Shown here piece after piece: positions 55,469 through 63,838 of a DNA stretch of 64,000 bases. Numbering within the stretch: position 1 is the stretch's first letter; each line of letters starts with the position of its first letter. Below the pieces are notes generated by a model. The model ran no database searches. It was not told the origin of the DNA and saw only the letters and a program-made list of their open reading frames with translations. The stretch is taken from positions 682,001 to 746,000 of the forward strand of contig NZ_JGYV01000001.1 of NCBI RefSeq assembly GCF_000741575.1, in the 5' to 3' direction. Position numbers and translations under genes: made by a program. The DNA comes from Bifidobacterium cuniculi. Its GTDB lineage: Bacteria; Actinomycetota; Actinomycetes; Actinomycetales; Bifidobacteriaceae.

Positions 55469-56275
55469 ATGAACGTGTTGCAATGGCGCAAGGGACTATA
55501 TGCCCTGATAAGTATTGCGCTTGCTTTTTCGTTGGTTGGTTGCGGATCATCCAATACCTCAGAAGAGACGAAGTACGCCGATGAGTATGCTATGACGACC
55601 ATTGCAGATGGTCTGGCAAAACGTTTCGAGATAGTTGATGGCACGACTGAGACCAATGAGGAGGCAAAGGCTCAAGTCAGGAAGGGAGTGCAAGCAGAGA
55701 TAGATGCAGATTCTCCCCTGAAAACTGAGCAATTCAAGGATACGAAGATGCAGGAGAAAGTACTTGCTTATCTCAATGTACTTCAGGAATCAATGGATGT
55801 AATTAACAACTACAGATATGGTTCTGTCGAGTATGACGAGCAGTGGACCAAGGTCTTCGATAAGCGGACGGAAATCCTCAAGACGTTTGTTGAAGATTAT
55901 GGCCTAAAGATGGGGTCCGCGAAGGACCAAGCCACTTTGGATGAATTGGTTGCCAATGGCACTAGTGCAGCACAATCTCGCAATGAGAAGGAAACAATTG
56001 AAAAACTCGTGAGTTCCCTTAAGTTCGAGAAGAAGAAGGAAGACTATGGGGACTACTACACCTATACGGCGGTTGGAGAAAATACATCTGATTTGTCATT
56101 CGAAAATGTCTCCATTGTTGTTGGGTTGTATGACGCGGATGGAGTCAAGACCGAGGGATACGCCAGTGCTAATTTGTGGGAGGCCGGCGAAAAAGTCAAA
56201 TTTGAAGTAGTGGCGCAGCAAGTAGATGCCAAGGAGATAAAGGCAACAGTGCAGTACTACGATGTCGTGGACTGA
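55469..56275 (+). CDS. Low-GC lipoprotein with C-terminal FxLYD-like domain
   Basis: 268 residues. Signal peptide with lipobox FSLVGC, then a Glu/Lys/Thr-rich helical middle, and a C-terminal beta domain (YTYTAVGENTSDLSFENVSIVVGLYDADGVKTEGYAS) resembling FxLYD. It should be anchored outside the membrane; role unknown. Base composition is clearly lower in GC than all neighbours and codon use includes many A/T-ending codons, a sign of recent acquisition. A purine-rich AGAAAGAAGA precedes ATG 55469; a TTG at 55448 is in frame. Confidence 0.85.
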   Translation: MNVLQWRKGLYALISIALAFSLVGCGSSNTSEETKYADEYAMTTIADGLAKRFEIVDGTTETNEEAKAQVRKGVQAEIDADSPLKTEQFKDTKMQEKVLAYLNVLQESMDVINNYRYGSVEYDEQWTKVFDKRTEILKTFVEDYGLKMGSAKDQATLDELVANGTSAAQSRNEKETIEKLVSSLKFEKKKEDYGDYYTYTAVGENTSDLSFENVSIVVGLYDADGVKTEGYASANLWEAGEKVKFEVVAQQVDAKEIKATVQYYDVVD

Positions 56276-56303
56276 TTGACAAACGTGGCTAGTGTACGCC
56301 TAG

Positions 56304-56387
56304 CGACTTTCTGAGGCGGGAACGGGTATCAGGGCGGAAAAACATCTGTTTTTCCGCCCTGATACCCGTTCCCGCCTCAGAAAGTCG
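56304..56387. repeat. Perfect 41-bp inverted repeat after the lipoprotein
   Basis: Arms 56304-56344 and 56347-56387 (CGACTTTCTGAGGCGGGAAC...) pair completely, leaving only two central bases. The stem is GC-rich inside an AT-rich region. It lies 28 bp after the lipoprotein stop; no A-D module is evident. Probable terminator. Confidence 0.9.
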
Positions 56388-56878
56388 GGCTACCGTCTAA
56401 AAGTGTGTACAGGGACAGTGGACATGAAAGGCATTTGGTCGATATTGGCCCGAGGTATCCCGGTACGTCGGGGCTTCTTGTACGACTTTCGTTGAGAGAT
56501 ATCATTCAGGGCGGTATGGCTCGGCATGAGTCTCTGAAAAATGGCGGAATACCGGGCTTTTGAGAAACGGGATACTAGGGATGCGCCCCATTTTGATATC
56601 TCTCAACACCACAGGCGCCGCCGCTGTTGCCTATTGCGTTGCTGTATCGGGCACTCGCGAGTCGTCGCATGACACTGGTCAACGACGGTCGTAGGACCAT
56701 GAGTATGCCGAGGTCAATGATTGCAACGTCTTGGAGCGTGTCCCTTACACTCTTTTTGGGCATGCACTGTCAGCCGCCGGAATATGGATCGACCCTCAAG
56801 CCAACCGAGAGAAGACTTGAGGGCCGATTTCTTACACACATTTGGGCGGCAACCTGGATAGTTGCTTTTCTTGCCGAA
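56388..56878. other. Gene-free stretch, possible decayed mobile DNA
   Basis: No convincing gene on either strand; short open frames (minus 56575-56763 and plus 56627-56992) lack start signals and recognisable sequence. It contains the 117-bp terminal-repeat element at 56491-56607, a TGTACAGGGACAGTGGACAT stretch (56405-56424) that looks like an insertion-sequence end, and CCCTCAAG/CTTGAGGG (56793-56800, 56816-56823) as a probable terminator for the FKBP gene. Confidence 0.55.
56491..56607. repeat. 117-bp element with 14-bp terminal inverted repeats
   Basis: GTTGAGAGATATCA (56491-56504) is perfectly inverted as TGATATCTCTCAAC (56594-56607). The 89-bp interior is non-coding. The architecture fits a MITE or an IS remnant; no target-site duplication is obvious. 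Confidence 0.6.
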
Positions 56879-57862
56879 TCAGTACTTGCCCAGGATGTCC
56901 ACCACGAACACCAGCGTGGAGTTCGCGGGGATCTCGCCGTTGTCCTGGTCCCCGTAGCCGAGGTCCGGCGGGATGACCAGCAGGACGCGTGAGCCGACGG
57001 TGTGGCCGACCAGGCCTTCCTGCCAGCCCTGGATCATGTTCTGGAGCACCGCGTCATAGGTTTGGCCGCGGTCCCAGGAAGAGTCGAACTGGGTGCCGTC
57101 CAGCAGCCAGCCGGTGTAGTTGACGACCACGCCGTAGGTGCCTTCGGCGACCTCGGGGCCCTCGCCCTCGATCAGGGTCTGCGAGACGAGCTTGTCGGAG
57201 CCCTTGTAGCCGTTCATGTCGATCGACGGCTTGCCGCCGTCGCCGATCGTGACCTTGGGCAGGTCGGACGGCGGAGTCACGGCCTTGCCCTGGGCGACCT
57301 CATAGTCCTTGGACTGGGAGGTCGCGGTGGCGACGAGCATGTAGGACTGGTCCTCGTCGTTGCCGTCGTTGATGGTCACGGCGAAGGTCGTGTTGACCTT
57401 CTTGCCCGTCAGCAGCTGGTTGGCGATCTGGCCCAGGGTGGCGTTCGATGCGTCGCCGGGCAGGTTGTCCTCGTCGAGGATGAGCGAGCAGTCCGGCACG
57501 TCGTCCGTCCAGGTGGTGGCGACCTCCTCGCCGGAGGTCAGGCCGTACTGGGTCAGCTGCATGCAGATGCGGTTGCCGTTGACGAGGGCGTCGCCGTCGC
57601 CCTCCTGCAGGATGGCGGCGGCGTTGTTCTCCGCGGACAGCGGCGCCTTGAAGCTCACTTCTGGCTTCTCGCCGAGCTTGCCGGAGGCGGTGACGCCTTC
57701 GAGCTTGGGCAGTTCGGCAGTGGTGGCGGATACGCTGGCCGACGCGGAGGCGTCGGAGGAGGAGTCGCCCCCGCAGGCGGCCATGCCGAGGCCGAGGGCC
57801 ACGGCGGCGGTGGCGGCTGCAAGCCGCGTGAGGATGCTATGGGTACGTGCATTCGATGTCAT
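56879..57862 (-). CDS. FKBP-type peptidyl-prolyl isomerase lipoprotein
   Basis: 327 residues. Signal peptide with lipobox LGMAAC (Cys about 30), a Ser/Asp/Ala linker, a middle domain with two Cys, and a C-terminal FKBP domain (VVVNYTGWLLDGTQFDSSWDRG, GHTVGSRVLLVIPPDLGYGD, IPANSTLVFVVDIL). It assists folding of secreted proteins outside the membrane. TAGGGT ends 8 nt before ATG 57862, so a leaderless mRNA is possible. Confidence 0.92.
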   Translation of the reverse strand: MTSNARTHSILTRLAAATAAVALGLGMAACGGDSSSDASASASVSATTAELPKLEGVTASGKLGEKPEVSFKAPLSAENNAAAILQEGDGDALVNGNRICMQLTQYGLTSGEEVATTWTDDVPDCSLILDEDNLPGDASNATLGQIANQLLTGKKVNTTFAVTINDGNDEDQSYMLVATATSQSKDYEVAQGKAVTPPSDLPKVTIGDGGKPSIDMNGYKGSDKLVSQTLIEGEGPEVAEGTYGVVVNYTGWLLDGTQFDSSWDRGQTYDAVLQNMIQGWQEGLVGHTVGSRVLLVIPPDLGYGDQDNGEIPANSTLVFVVDILGKY

Positions 57863-58092
57863 GAGTCCCAACCCTATCCGTTCGCCACGATTTGGACCAT
57901 GCCGTCTCACATTCCTTCACGGAGCTTTCACCGCATGCCCGGCCGCCGCGAAAAGACATCCGCCCATCACCGCGATCGTGCGCGCGCCGCCGCCGTCCGG
58001 GCCCCTCGTGCGCACGCCGGCCCTACCGATTCCGGCCGCACCCCATATTCCCCCGAGGGCACACTGCCGGGGTCCCCTGTAGAATGAGCGGT

Positions 58093-59370
58093 GTGAAGAC
58101 AGACGACCAGGAAGAACACAGCGAGCCGCGCCACCACCCGGGGCCGACCCGCCATGCCAAGATCATGCGCGGTGTGGTCACCCCCATCTTCGGGCTGCTT
58201 GCCGTGGCCTGCATCGTATTCGGCATCCTGAACTCGACCATCTGGAAGCCCAGCCCCAGCATCAACGCGAAGGCCACCGTGCAGGACACCCGGTACCTGC
58301 TCGTCGACCCGGGAGTGCTGGACCTCGTGGACAATGCCGTCACCGTGAGCGTGGACGGCGGCGACGAGGCGCGCGCCACCGCGGACCAGACCGAACAGGG
58401 CAACCAGCAGGACGCCGTCGACACGGACGTCGACACCGCCTGCATCGCCATCGGTTCGGCGAAGGACGCCGCCGGCTGGCTGTCCGGCGAATCCTACGTG
58501 CGCATCACCGGCCTGGAGACGTGGGAGCAGCTGTCGACCTCCGACAAGGAGACGCACGGCACCGCCTCACAGTCCGAGAACCAGGTCAGCTTCGCCGACT
58601 CGGACATGTGGACCAAGACCGCCTGCGGCAACGGCACCGCCGAACTGTCCCTCGAGGACGCCACCTCCAGCGAAGTCGCCCTCGTCGACTTCGGTACGAG
58701 CGTGCCCGACGCCACCATCACCATGCACTGGATCCGCCAGGACATCCCGAACTTTGCGATGCCATGGTACTTCGCCGGCGGCCTGCTGGCCGTGCTGGCG
58801 GTGCTCTCCGCATCCCTGTTCGCCATGGAGCCGCTCGGTCGGCGCAAGCGCGGCAGCGAGCTGCCCGAAGAGCCCGTCAAGCGCAAGCCACAGCCCGAGG
58901 AAGTCGGCATCGGCGAGGCATTCGCCGGTTCGCTCTCCAAGCTCAGGCCAACCAGGAGCAAGCACGAGCCGGGCCGTCCCCGCCGCCGCCATGCGCGCAG
59001 CCACCAGGAGGACGGCCAGGACACGCCGACCGTGGTCGACCCGTCGTCGCGCAACATGGTCGCTGAACGCGCCCGTACCGCGGAGTCCGGCACCGCCAAC
59101 GACGAGACGACCTCGGTGATCACCCCCGACGAGCTGACCGCGTACTTCGCCAGGCTCGCGCAGGAAGTCGGCACCGAGGACGCGCCGGCCGGCGGTGACG
59201 CGGCCCTCGCGGTCGTCACCGACGACGCCACTGAAGTCGCCGACACGACTGCCGACGGCGCCCCCGAGGGCGCCTCCACCGAGCTGGTGGTTGTGGAAGG
59301 CGAGGAAGCGCATAACGTCGCCGAGGAGGAACCCGGCGACGAGACCAGCACGAAGGAGCCGAAGCAATGA
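58093..59370 (+). CDS. Two-helix membrane protein with acidic C-terminus
   Basis: 425 residues. A cytoplasmic N-terminus, a transmembrane helix (VVTPIFGLLAVACIVFGIL), an extracytoplasmic domain of about 170 residues with two Cys, a second helix (WYFAGGLLAVLAVLSASLFAM) and a long cytoplasmic tail, first basic then rich in Glu, Asp, Ala and Thr. No family recognised. I chose GTG 58093 because TAGAAT (58080-58085) ends exactly 7 nt upstream; ATG 58084 overlaps that box. Its stop overlaps the next start (ATGA). Confidence 0.75.
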   Translation: MKTDDQEEHSEPRHHPGPTRHAKIMRGVVTPIFGLLAVACIVFGILNSTIWKPSPSINAKATVQDTRYLLVDPGVLDLVDNAVTVSVDGGDEARATADQTEQGNQQDAVDTDVDTACIAIGSAKDAAGWLSGESYVRITGLETWEQLSTSDKETHGTASQSENQVSFADSDMWTKTACGNGTAELSLEDATSSEVALVDFGTSVPDATITMHWIRQDIPNFAMPWYFAGGLLAVLAVLSASLFAMEPLGRRKRGSELPEEPVKRKPQPEEVGIGEAFAGSLSKLRPTRSKHEPGRPRRRHARSHQEDGQDTPTVVDPSSRNMVAERARTAESGTANDETTSVITPDELTAYFARLAQEVGTEDAPAGGDAALAVVTDDATEVADTTADGAPEGASTELVVVEGEEAHNVAEEEPGDETSTKEPKQ

Positions 59371-60371
59371 CCCGACGTCCCCTGTCCATCCTCGTCGCCG
59401 GCCTGCTGGCCGCAGGCATGGCGGTGTCGTTCGGCGCCTGCGAAGGCACGGTGCCGCAGGTGAGCGCGCCGACCTCCGACGGTTCGCCGACCCCGGACCT
59501 GAGTGAGGCGCAGGAGGAGACAATCCGCACCGACCTGCTCAAGACCATCGAGGACTGCAACAGCCAGAAGGACCCGACGGGCCTGGAGCAGGCGATGACC
59601 GGCCCCGAACTGCAGATCCGCACCAGCGAGCTGCTGGTGGCGCAGAAGACCGGCAAGCTCGACGCGAAGACCGCCATCCCCACCGACATCTCCCAGACAG
59701 TGATCCCCACGGACAGCGGCTGGCCGCGCAGCGTGTTCACCATCACCGAGACGACCGAGGACCAGCAGTCGAAGCGCCTGCTGGTGTTCACCCAGGGCGA
59801 CGCGCGCGAGAACTACAAGCTGTGGGGTCTGACCCGACTCTTCCAGGGCGTCTCGATGCCGAAGTTCACCGTGCCGCAGATCGGCTCGGCGATGGGCCAC
59901 GAGGAGGACGCCGGTCTGGTCATGACGCCGAAGGAGGCGGTGGCCCGCTACGCGGACGTGCTGCAGAACGGCGACCAGAGCCAGTACGCCGGCGACTTCG
60001 ACGGCGACTACTTCCGCGAGGAGCTCGCCAAGCTGTCCGCGACCGTGCAGGAGGGCATGGAACGCAACAAGGGCACGCAGTCGCAGACCTTCTCGCCCGT
60101 CGAGGGACAGATGCAGATCATGCGCACCGCGGACGGCGGCGACCTGGTCGTCGCGCAGATCGACTCCGTCTGGACGCGCACCGCCGGCGAGGGCCGCGAG
60201 TCGCAGCCCGCGTCGGACGCCGAGAAGGCGCTCTTCGACGGCAAGGCGACCAGCACCATGAAGGCCACCTACGTGAACGTCATCGCCCTGTATGTGCCCT
60301 CGGAGAAGTCGGGGCTCAAGGTCACGGCCGTCGGCGCCGAACGCCAGGTCGTGAAGGTCGAGGCCGTCTGA
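59367..60371 (+). CDS. Lipoprotein of unknown function
   Basis: 334 residues. Signal peptide with lipobox VSFGAC (Cys about 25), then a Ser/Pro/Thr linker and a mixed alpha/beta domain with no recognised signature. The 4-nt overlap with the preceding membrane protein indicates tight co-translation, so the two probably form one envelope complex (inference). Confidence 0.8.
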   Translation: MTRRPLSILVAGLLAAGMAVSFGACEGTVPQVSAPTSDGSPTPDLSEAQEETIRTDLLKTIEDCNSQKDPTGLEQAMTGPELQIRTSELLVAQKTGKLDAKTAIPTDISQTVIPTDSGWPRSVFTITETTEDQQSKRLLVFTQGDARENYKLWGLTRLFQGVSMPKFTVPQIGSAMGHEEDAGLVMTPKEAVARYADVLQNGDQSQYAGDFDGDYFREELAKLSATVQEGMERNKGTQSQTFSPVEGQMQIMRTADGGDLVVAQIDSVWTRTAGEGRESQPASDAEKALFDGKATSTMKATYVNVIALYVPSEKSGLKVTAVGAERQVVKVEAV

Positions 60372-60472
60372 GCGTGCCTCGCCCTGCCATGCGTGCCCGC
60401 GTGAGATACGCGGGCACGCTGTCATAACCGTCATCAGGAATCAAGTACCAAGCAAGGAAACGAGGCATCATC

Positions 60473-61417
60473 ATGGCACAGGACTTCAAGCCGGGCATCT
60501 CGCTCGCAGGCGCCGTCGATCTCGAGTCGCTCAAGCACCAGGCGAACGCCGCGCCGGGACAGGCCGGCGGCGCGCCCGCGGCAGGCGGCTACGTCATCGA
60601 CGTCACCGAATCGAACTTCCAGGCGGTCGTCGAGTCGAGCACCACCTACCCGGTGCTCATGCTCATGTGGATCGCCACCGACAAGCGCTGCTTCCCCATG
60701 GCACAGGCCCTCGGCGACGCCGTCAACTCGATGAACGGCCAGCTGCAGCTCGCCCGCGTGGACGTCGCGCAGTACCCGTCGATTGCGCAGGCCTTCGGCG
60801 TGCAGGGCGCGCCGGCGCTGTTCGCGCTCATCGGGGGACGGCCGATGCCGATCCTCGAGGGGATGCCCAGCGACGAGGAGCTCACGCAGATCACCGGCCA
60901 GGTGCTGCCGCAGCTTGTGCAGGTCGCCGCGCAGGCCGGCGTATCCGGCACCGCGCCGTACATCCACGCCGCCGACGGCGAGGATGCCGCGCCGGCCGAA
61001 CCGGCCGTCCCCGCCGCGCACGCCGAAGCGCACCGCCTCGCGCAGGCCGGCGACTATGCCGGCGCCGCAGCCGCCTACGAGCAGGTGCTGGAAGCCGACC
61101 CCACGGACACGCTCGCCCAGCGTGAACGCGCAAAAGCGCTGCTGCTGGCACGTTCCGCGGACGCGGATGTGCGCGCCGTGCGCGAGGCTGCGGCCGCCGC
61201 GCCGGACGACGTCGACGCGCAACTGGCCGTCGCCGACGTGGACATGATCGGCGGCCAGATCCAGGACGCCTTCGACCGGCTGCTCGACTTCGCGGCCGCA
61301 CACCGCGACCAGATCGAGCCGGTGCGCCGGCGCATGCTCGAGTACTTCCTCATCCCCGAGGCGTCCGACGAGCGCCTCGGACGTGCGCGCCGCCGCCTGG
61401 CGACGCTCATGTACTGA
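60473..61417 (+). CDS. Thioredoxin-like co-chaperone (YbbN/CnoX type) lacking CXXC
   Basis: 314 residues. A thioredoxin fold (about 35-145) with WIATDKRCFPMAQAL where thioredoxins have WCGPC: only one Cys remains, so no dithiol chemistry. The cis-Pro region is GVQGAPALFALIGG. The C-terminal half is made of TPR-like helices (AHRLAQAGDYAGAAAAYEQVLEADP, then a second helical set). It resembles YbbN/CnoX, which hold unfolding proteins. A purine-rich AGCAAGGAAACGAG precedes ATG 60473. Confidence 0.88.
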   Translation: MAQDFKPGISLAGAVDLESLKHQANAAPGQAGGAPAAGGYVIDVTESNFQAVVESSTTYPVLMLMWIATDKRCFPMAQALGDAVNSMNGQLQLARVDVAQYPSIAQAFGVQGAPALFALIGGRPMPILEGMPSDEELTQITGQVLPQLVQVAAQAGVSGTAPYIHAADGEDAAPAEPAVPAAHAEAHRLAQAGDYAGAAAAYEQVLEADPTDTLAQRERAKALLLARSADADVRAVREAAAAAPDDVDAQLAVADVDMIGGQIQDAFDRLLDFAAAHRDQIEPVRRRMLEYFLIPEASDERLGRARRRLATLMY

Positions 61418-61423
61418 CGATCC

Positions 61424-62071
61424 TCACGCTTCCATGGTGTTGCGCCCGAAAAGCTCCTGGAAGCGCGGGCCGTGCTCGCGCAGTTCGCGTTCGTAGCCGT
61501 CCGCCCAACCACCGAAGGGGCGCCAGGACAGCTCGTCGTTGCTGAAGCGCGGCTCGTCGGTCACCTCGGTCACGCAGAACCGCGGAATCACCAGGTTCGT
61601 GACGGGCGTGCCGCGCAACGCCTCCGCAATCACCAGGGGAGCGTTGGCGCCGCCGAAGACGTCGACGTTCCACCAGTCCTCGCTGATCCATGCGGTCGTA
61701 CGGTTCTTGACGACCACGTCACGGCAGCGCAGCAGGAGTTCCGCGCCGATGCGCGTGTCGATCTCCCGCTCCGCCTCGTAGCGCGTGCCGCCCACCGACG
61801 GTCCCTTGGCCGTCACGGTCGCCACGCGGAAGCCGTCGCGGTGGCGGCGCAGCACGTCGAGGGGATCGAGGCCGGGCGTCATGGGCACGTTGAGCGTGTC
61901 CGAACGCAGCCGGACGCGCAGCGCATAGTTGTCCTCGTGCACGAAGTAGCCCTGCACCATGAGCGCCGTCGGCTCATCCTTGAGGTCGTCGGGCATGGCG
62001 CGGCAGAAGAACCGTCGTTCGTACTGGAAATCGCCGGCGGGTGCGTCCATCACGCGTGCTGCAAAGTCCAT
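61424..62071 (-). CDS. CYTH-domain protein
   Basis: 215 residues. Triphosphate-tunnel (CYTH) fold: N-terminal FQYERRFFCRAMP replaces the usual ExExK, VQGYFVHEDNYALRVRLR follows, and the C-terminal WNVDVFGGANAPLVIAEAL matches the conserved DxFxG/EIEL strand. Several metal-binding acidic residues of the family are substituted, so phosphatase activity is uncertain. Start 62071 follows TAGACT by 7 nt; an ATG at 62092 lies upstream of that box. Only 6 bp separate its stop from the convergent thioredoxin-like gene. Confidence 0.75.
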   Translation of the reverse strand: MDFAARVMDAPAGDFQYERRFFCRAMPDDLKDEPTALMVQGYFVHEDNYALRVRLRSDTLNVPMTPGLDPLDVLRRHRDGFRVATVTAKGPSVGGTRYEAEREIDTRIGAELLLRCRDVVVKNRTTAWISEDWWNVDVFGGANAPLVIAEALRGTPVTNLVIPRFCVTEVTDEPRFSNDELSWRPFGGWADGYERELREHGPRFQELFGRNTMEA

Positions 62072-62179
62072 GCGTCCCAGTCTAGTGCCCATTGGGCAGA
62101 CCGCGGGCTTCCGTACGGAAAAAAGCCGCGGGCGGCTTGCGTCGAAGTCAAGGCTGCGTGTACAGTAGTGCGAGCGTGA

Positions 62180-62252
62180 GGGCTCGTAGCTCAGTGGATA
62201 GAGCGTTCGCCTCCGGAGCGAAAGGCCGTGGGTTCGAACCCCATCGAGCCCA
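62180..62252 (+). tRNA. tRNA-Arg (CCG)
   Basis: 73 nt without encoded CCA. Acceptor GGGCTCG/CGAGCCC, D arm GCTC-GAGC, anticodon stem TTCGC/GCGAA with loop CTCCGGA (anticodon CCG at 62213-62215), T arm GGGTTCGAACCCC. A TTGCGT...TACAGT pair 18 bp apart ends near 62166. It lies 1.6 kb upstream of argS. Confidence 0.96.
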
Positions 62253-62263
62253 CTCACCTCTTT

Positions 62264-62295
62264 GAGAAATTGTTCATTTTTTTGAACAAAATCTC
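62264..62295. repeat. Single A-type hairpin after tRNA-Arg
   Basis: GAGA/TCTC outer pairs, an AA/AA internal mismatch, then TTGTTCA/TTGAACAA and a T loop. It lies 11 bp after the tRNA and 30 bp before the GH30 start; probable tRNA terminator. Confidence 0.8.
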
Positions 62296-62325
62296 GCGCG
62301 CGTGCGCATGCGTATGATGAACCTC

Positions 62326-63768
62326 ATGCGCATGTTCGTCACCTATGCCAACGCCGCCGACACCGGGCTGGATGCCGCGTTGACCGAAACCGACCCCGCG
62401 GCGACCGCGTCGGCCGCCGGCGCGGCCCCGCCGGCCAGCCGCCTGGCCATCCACCCCGCTCGTCCGCGCCAGCACATCGACGGCTTCGGTGCCTCCATGA
62501 CCGAAGCCAGCGCCTGGCTCTTCCTCAACGCCATGCGCGACCCCGACCGCATCCTGACCGAACTGTTCAGCGACACCGACGGCATCGGACTGTCGCTGCT
62601 GCGCCAACCCATCGGCCCGTCCGACCACGTCGTGCGGCCCTACCGCTTCCTGCGCCGCCGCGCCGACCCCACGCTCGACTCCCTCGACTTCTCCCACGAG
62701 ATCCGCGCCATCCTGCCGCCCGTCGGCGCCGCCGCACGGCTGCGCGCACGCTCCCAGGAAGCGCTGCCGGCCGGGCAGCGCACGCCGCTGCGCGTCATCG
62801 CCAGCCCGTGGAGCGCACCGGCGAACATGAAGACCAACCACAGCGTGCTCGGTCGACGGCCCATCAGCCGCCTCATCGGCCGTCTCAAGCCCTCCTCCCA
62901 CGGCGCCTACGCGGAACTCATCGCACGCTTCTGCGCACTGTACCGCCAGTACGGGGTGGACATCTTCGCCGTCACCCCCGTCAACGAACCCGACCTCGCG
63001 CACTCCCTGTGGCCGACGATGGCGATGTCGCCCGCCGAACAGGCGCGCTTCGTGGCGCGCTCGCTGGCGCCGCGGCTGCGCGCACACGGCCTGGGCGACG
63101 TGCGCATCCTGTGCTGGGACCACAACTACTCGACCAGGCATTTCCCCGAGGGCCGCTTCGTGCGCGAGGTGTACGCACGGCCGGACGCGCTGGCTGCGCT
63201 CGCCGGCTCGGCATGGCACTACTATGGTGGCGACGTGCGCACGCTGGACGCCATCCACCGCGACTGGCCCGACAAGGGCATCTGGGTGACGGAAGCCTCC
63301 GGCGGCGACTGGGGGCCGCGCAACTGGGATGCCGCGCTCATGACGATGGGCGGCGCGGTGTGCTCGATGATGCAGCACTGGGCACGCTGCGCGATCCTGT
63401 GGAACGTGGCCCTCGACGGGCGGCACGCCCCCGACTGGTACTACGTGCGCCGCCAGCTGCGCCACGCGCAGAACCGCGGCCTGGTGAGCGTGGATCGCGC
63501 CACCGGCGAGGTGACACGCAACGCCGATTTCTACGCCCTGGCGCATTTCTCCCGTTTCGTCGCCCCCGGCTCGGCGTGCGTGGACAGCGACCTGTCCGAC
63601 GGCCGCGGGATGCAGGCCGTCGCCTTTCGCACGGAGCGGTACGGGGTGGTGGCGGTCGTCGTCAACGAGCGCCCGGAAGCCGCCGCCGTGGAGGTGGCCG
63701 TGGACGGCGCCCGGCCGGTCCGCGTGACGCTGCCCCCGCGCTCCCTGACCACGCTGACGGATTGCTGA
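62326..63768 (+). CDS. GH30-family glycosidase, intracellular
   Basis: 480 residues, no signal peptide. HIDGFGASMTEASAWLF near the N-terminus, acid/base Glu221 in VTPVNEPDLA and nucleophile Glu323 in WVTEASGGDWG identify GH30 (beta-glucosylceramidase-like clan). C-terminal beta domain ends VTLPPRSLTTL. Activity on beta-linked glucosides, galactosides or xylosides is possible; substrate unknown. ATG 62326 follows TATGAT (62313-62318) by 7 nt; several upstream in-frame starts (62302-62317) overlap that box and are rejected. A putative internal start at 62332 exists. The outer stem of the next hairpin begins at the base after its stop. Confidence 0.88.
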   Translation: MRMFVTYANAADTGLDAALTETDPAATASAAGAAPPASRLAIHPARPRQHIDGFGASMTEASAWLFLNAMRDPDRILTELFSDTDGIGLSLLRQPIGPSDHVVRPYRFLRRRADPTLDSLDFSHEIRAILPPVGAAARLRARSQEALPAGQRTPLRVIASPWSAPANMKTNHSVLGRRPISRLIGRLKPSSHGAYAELIARFCALYRQYGVDIFAVTPVNEPDLAHSLWPTMAMSPAEQARFVARSLAPRLRAHGLGDVRILCWDHNYSTRHFPEGRFVREVYARPDALAALAGSAWHYYGGDVRTLDAIHRDWPDKGIWVTEASGGDWGPRNWDAALMTMGGAVCSMMQHWARCAILWNVALDGRHAPDWYYVRRQLRHAQNRGLVSVDRATGEVTRNADFYALAHFSRFVAPGSACVDSDLSDGRGMQAVAFRTERYGVVAVVVNERPEAAAVEVAVDGARPVRVTLPPRSLTTLTDC

Positions 63769-63814
63769 CCCCTTCTAGAAATTGTTCATTTTTTCGAACA
63801 AAATCTAGAAGGGG
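63769..63814. terminator. Single A-type hairpin after GH30
   Basis: CCCCTTCTAGA (63769-63779) pairs with TCTAGAAGGGG (63804-63814), an AA/AA mismatch follows, then TTGTTC/GAACAA and a T-rich loop. It starts directly after the GH30 stop and ends 12 bp before the argS -10 box. Confidence 0.85.
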
Positions 63815-63838
63815 ACAGCTGTGGCTAGACTGGGCCGA

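Noticed and set aside
56575-56763. Small minus-strand gene of 62 codons
   Set aside because: No ribosome-binding site or leaderless promoter, no recognisable sequence, and it lies across the repeat-bearing decayed stretch.
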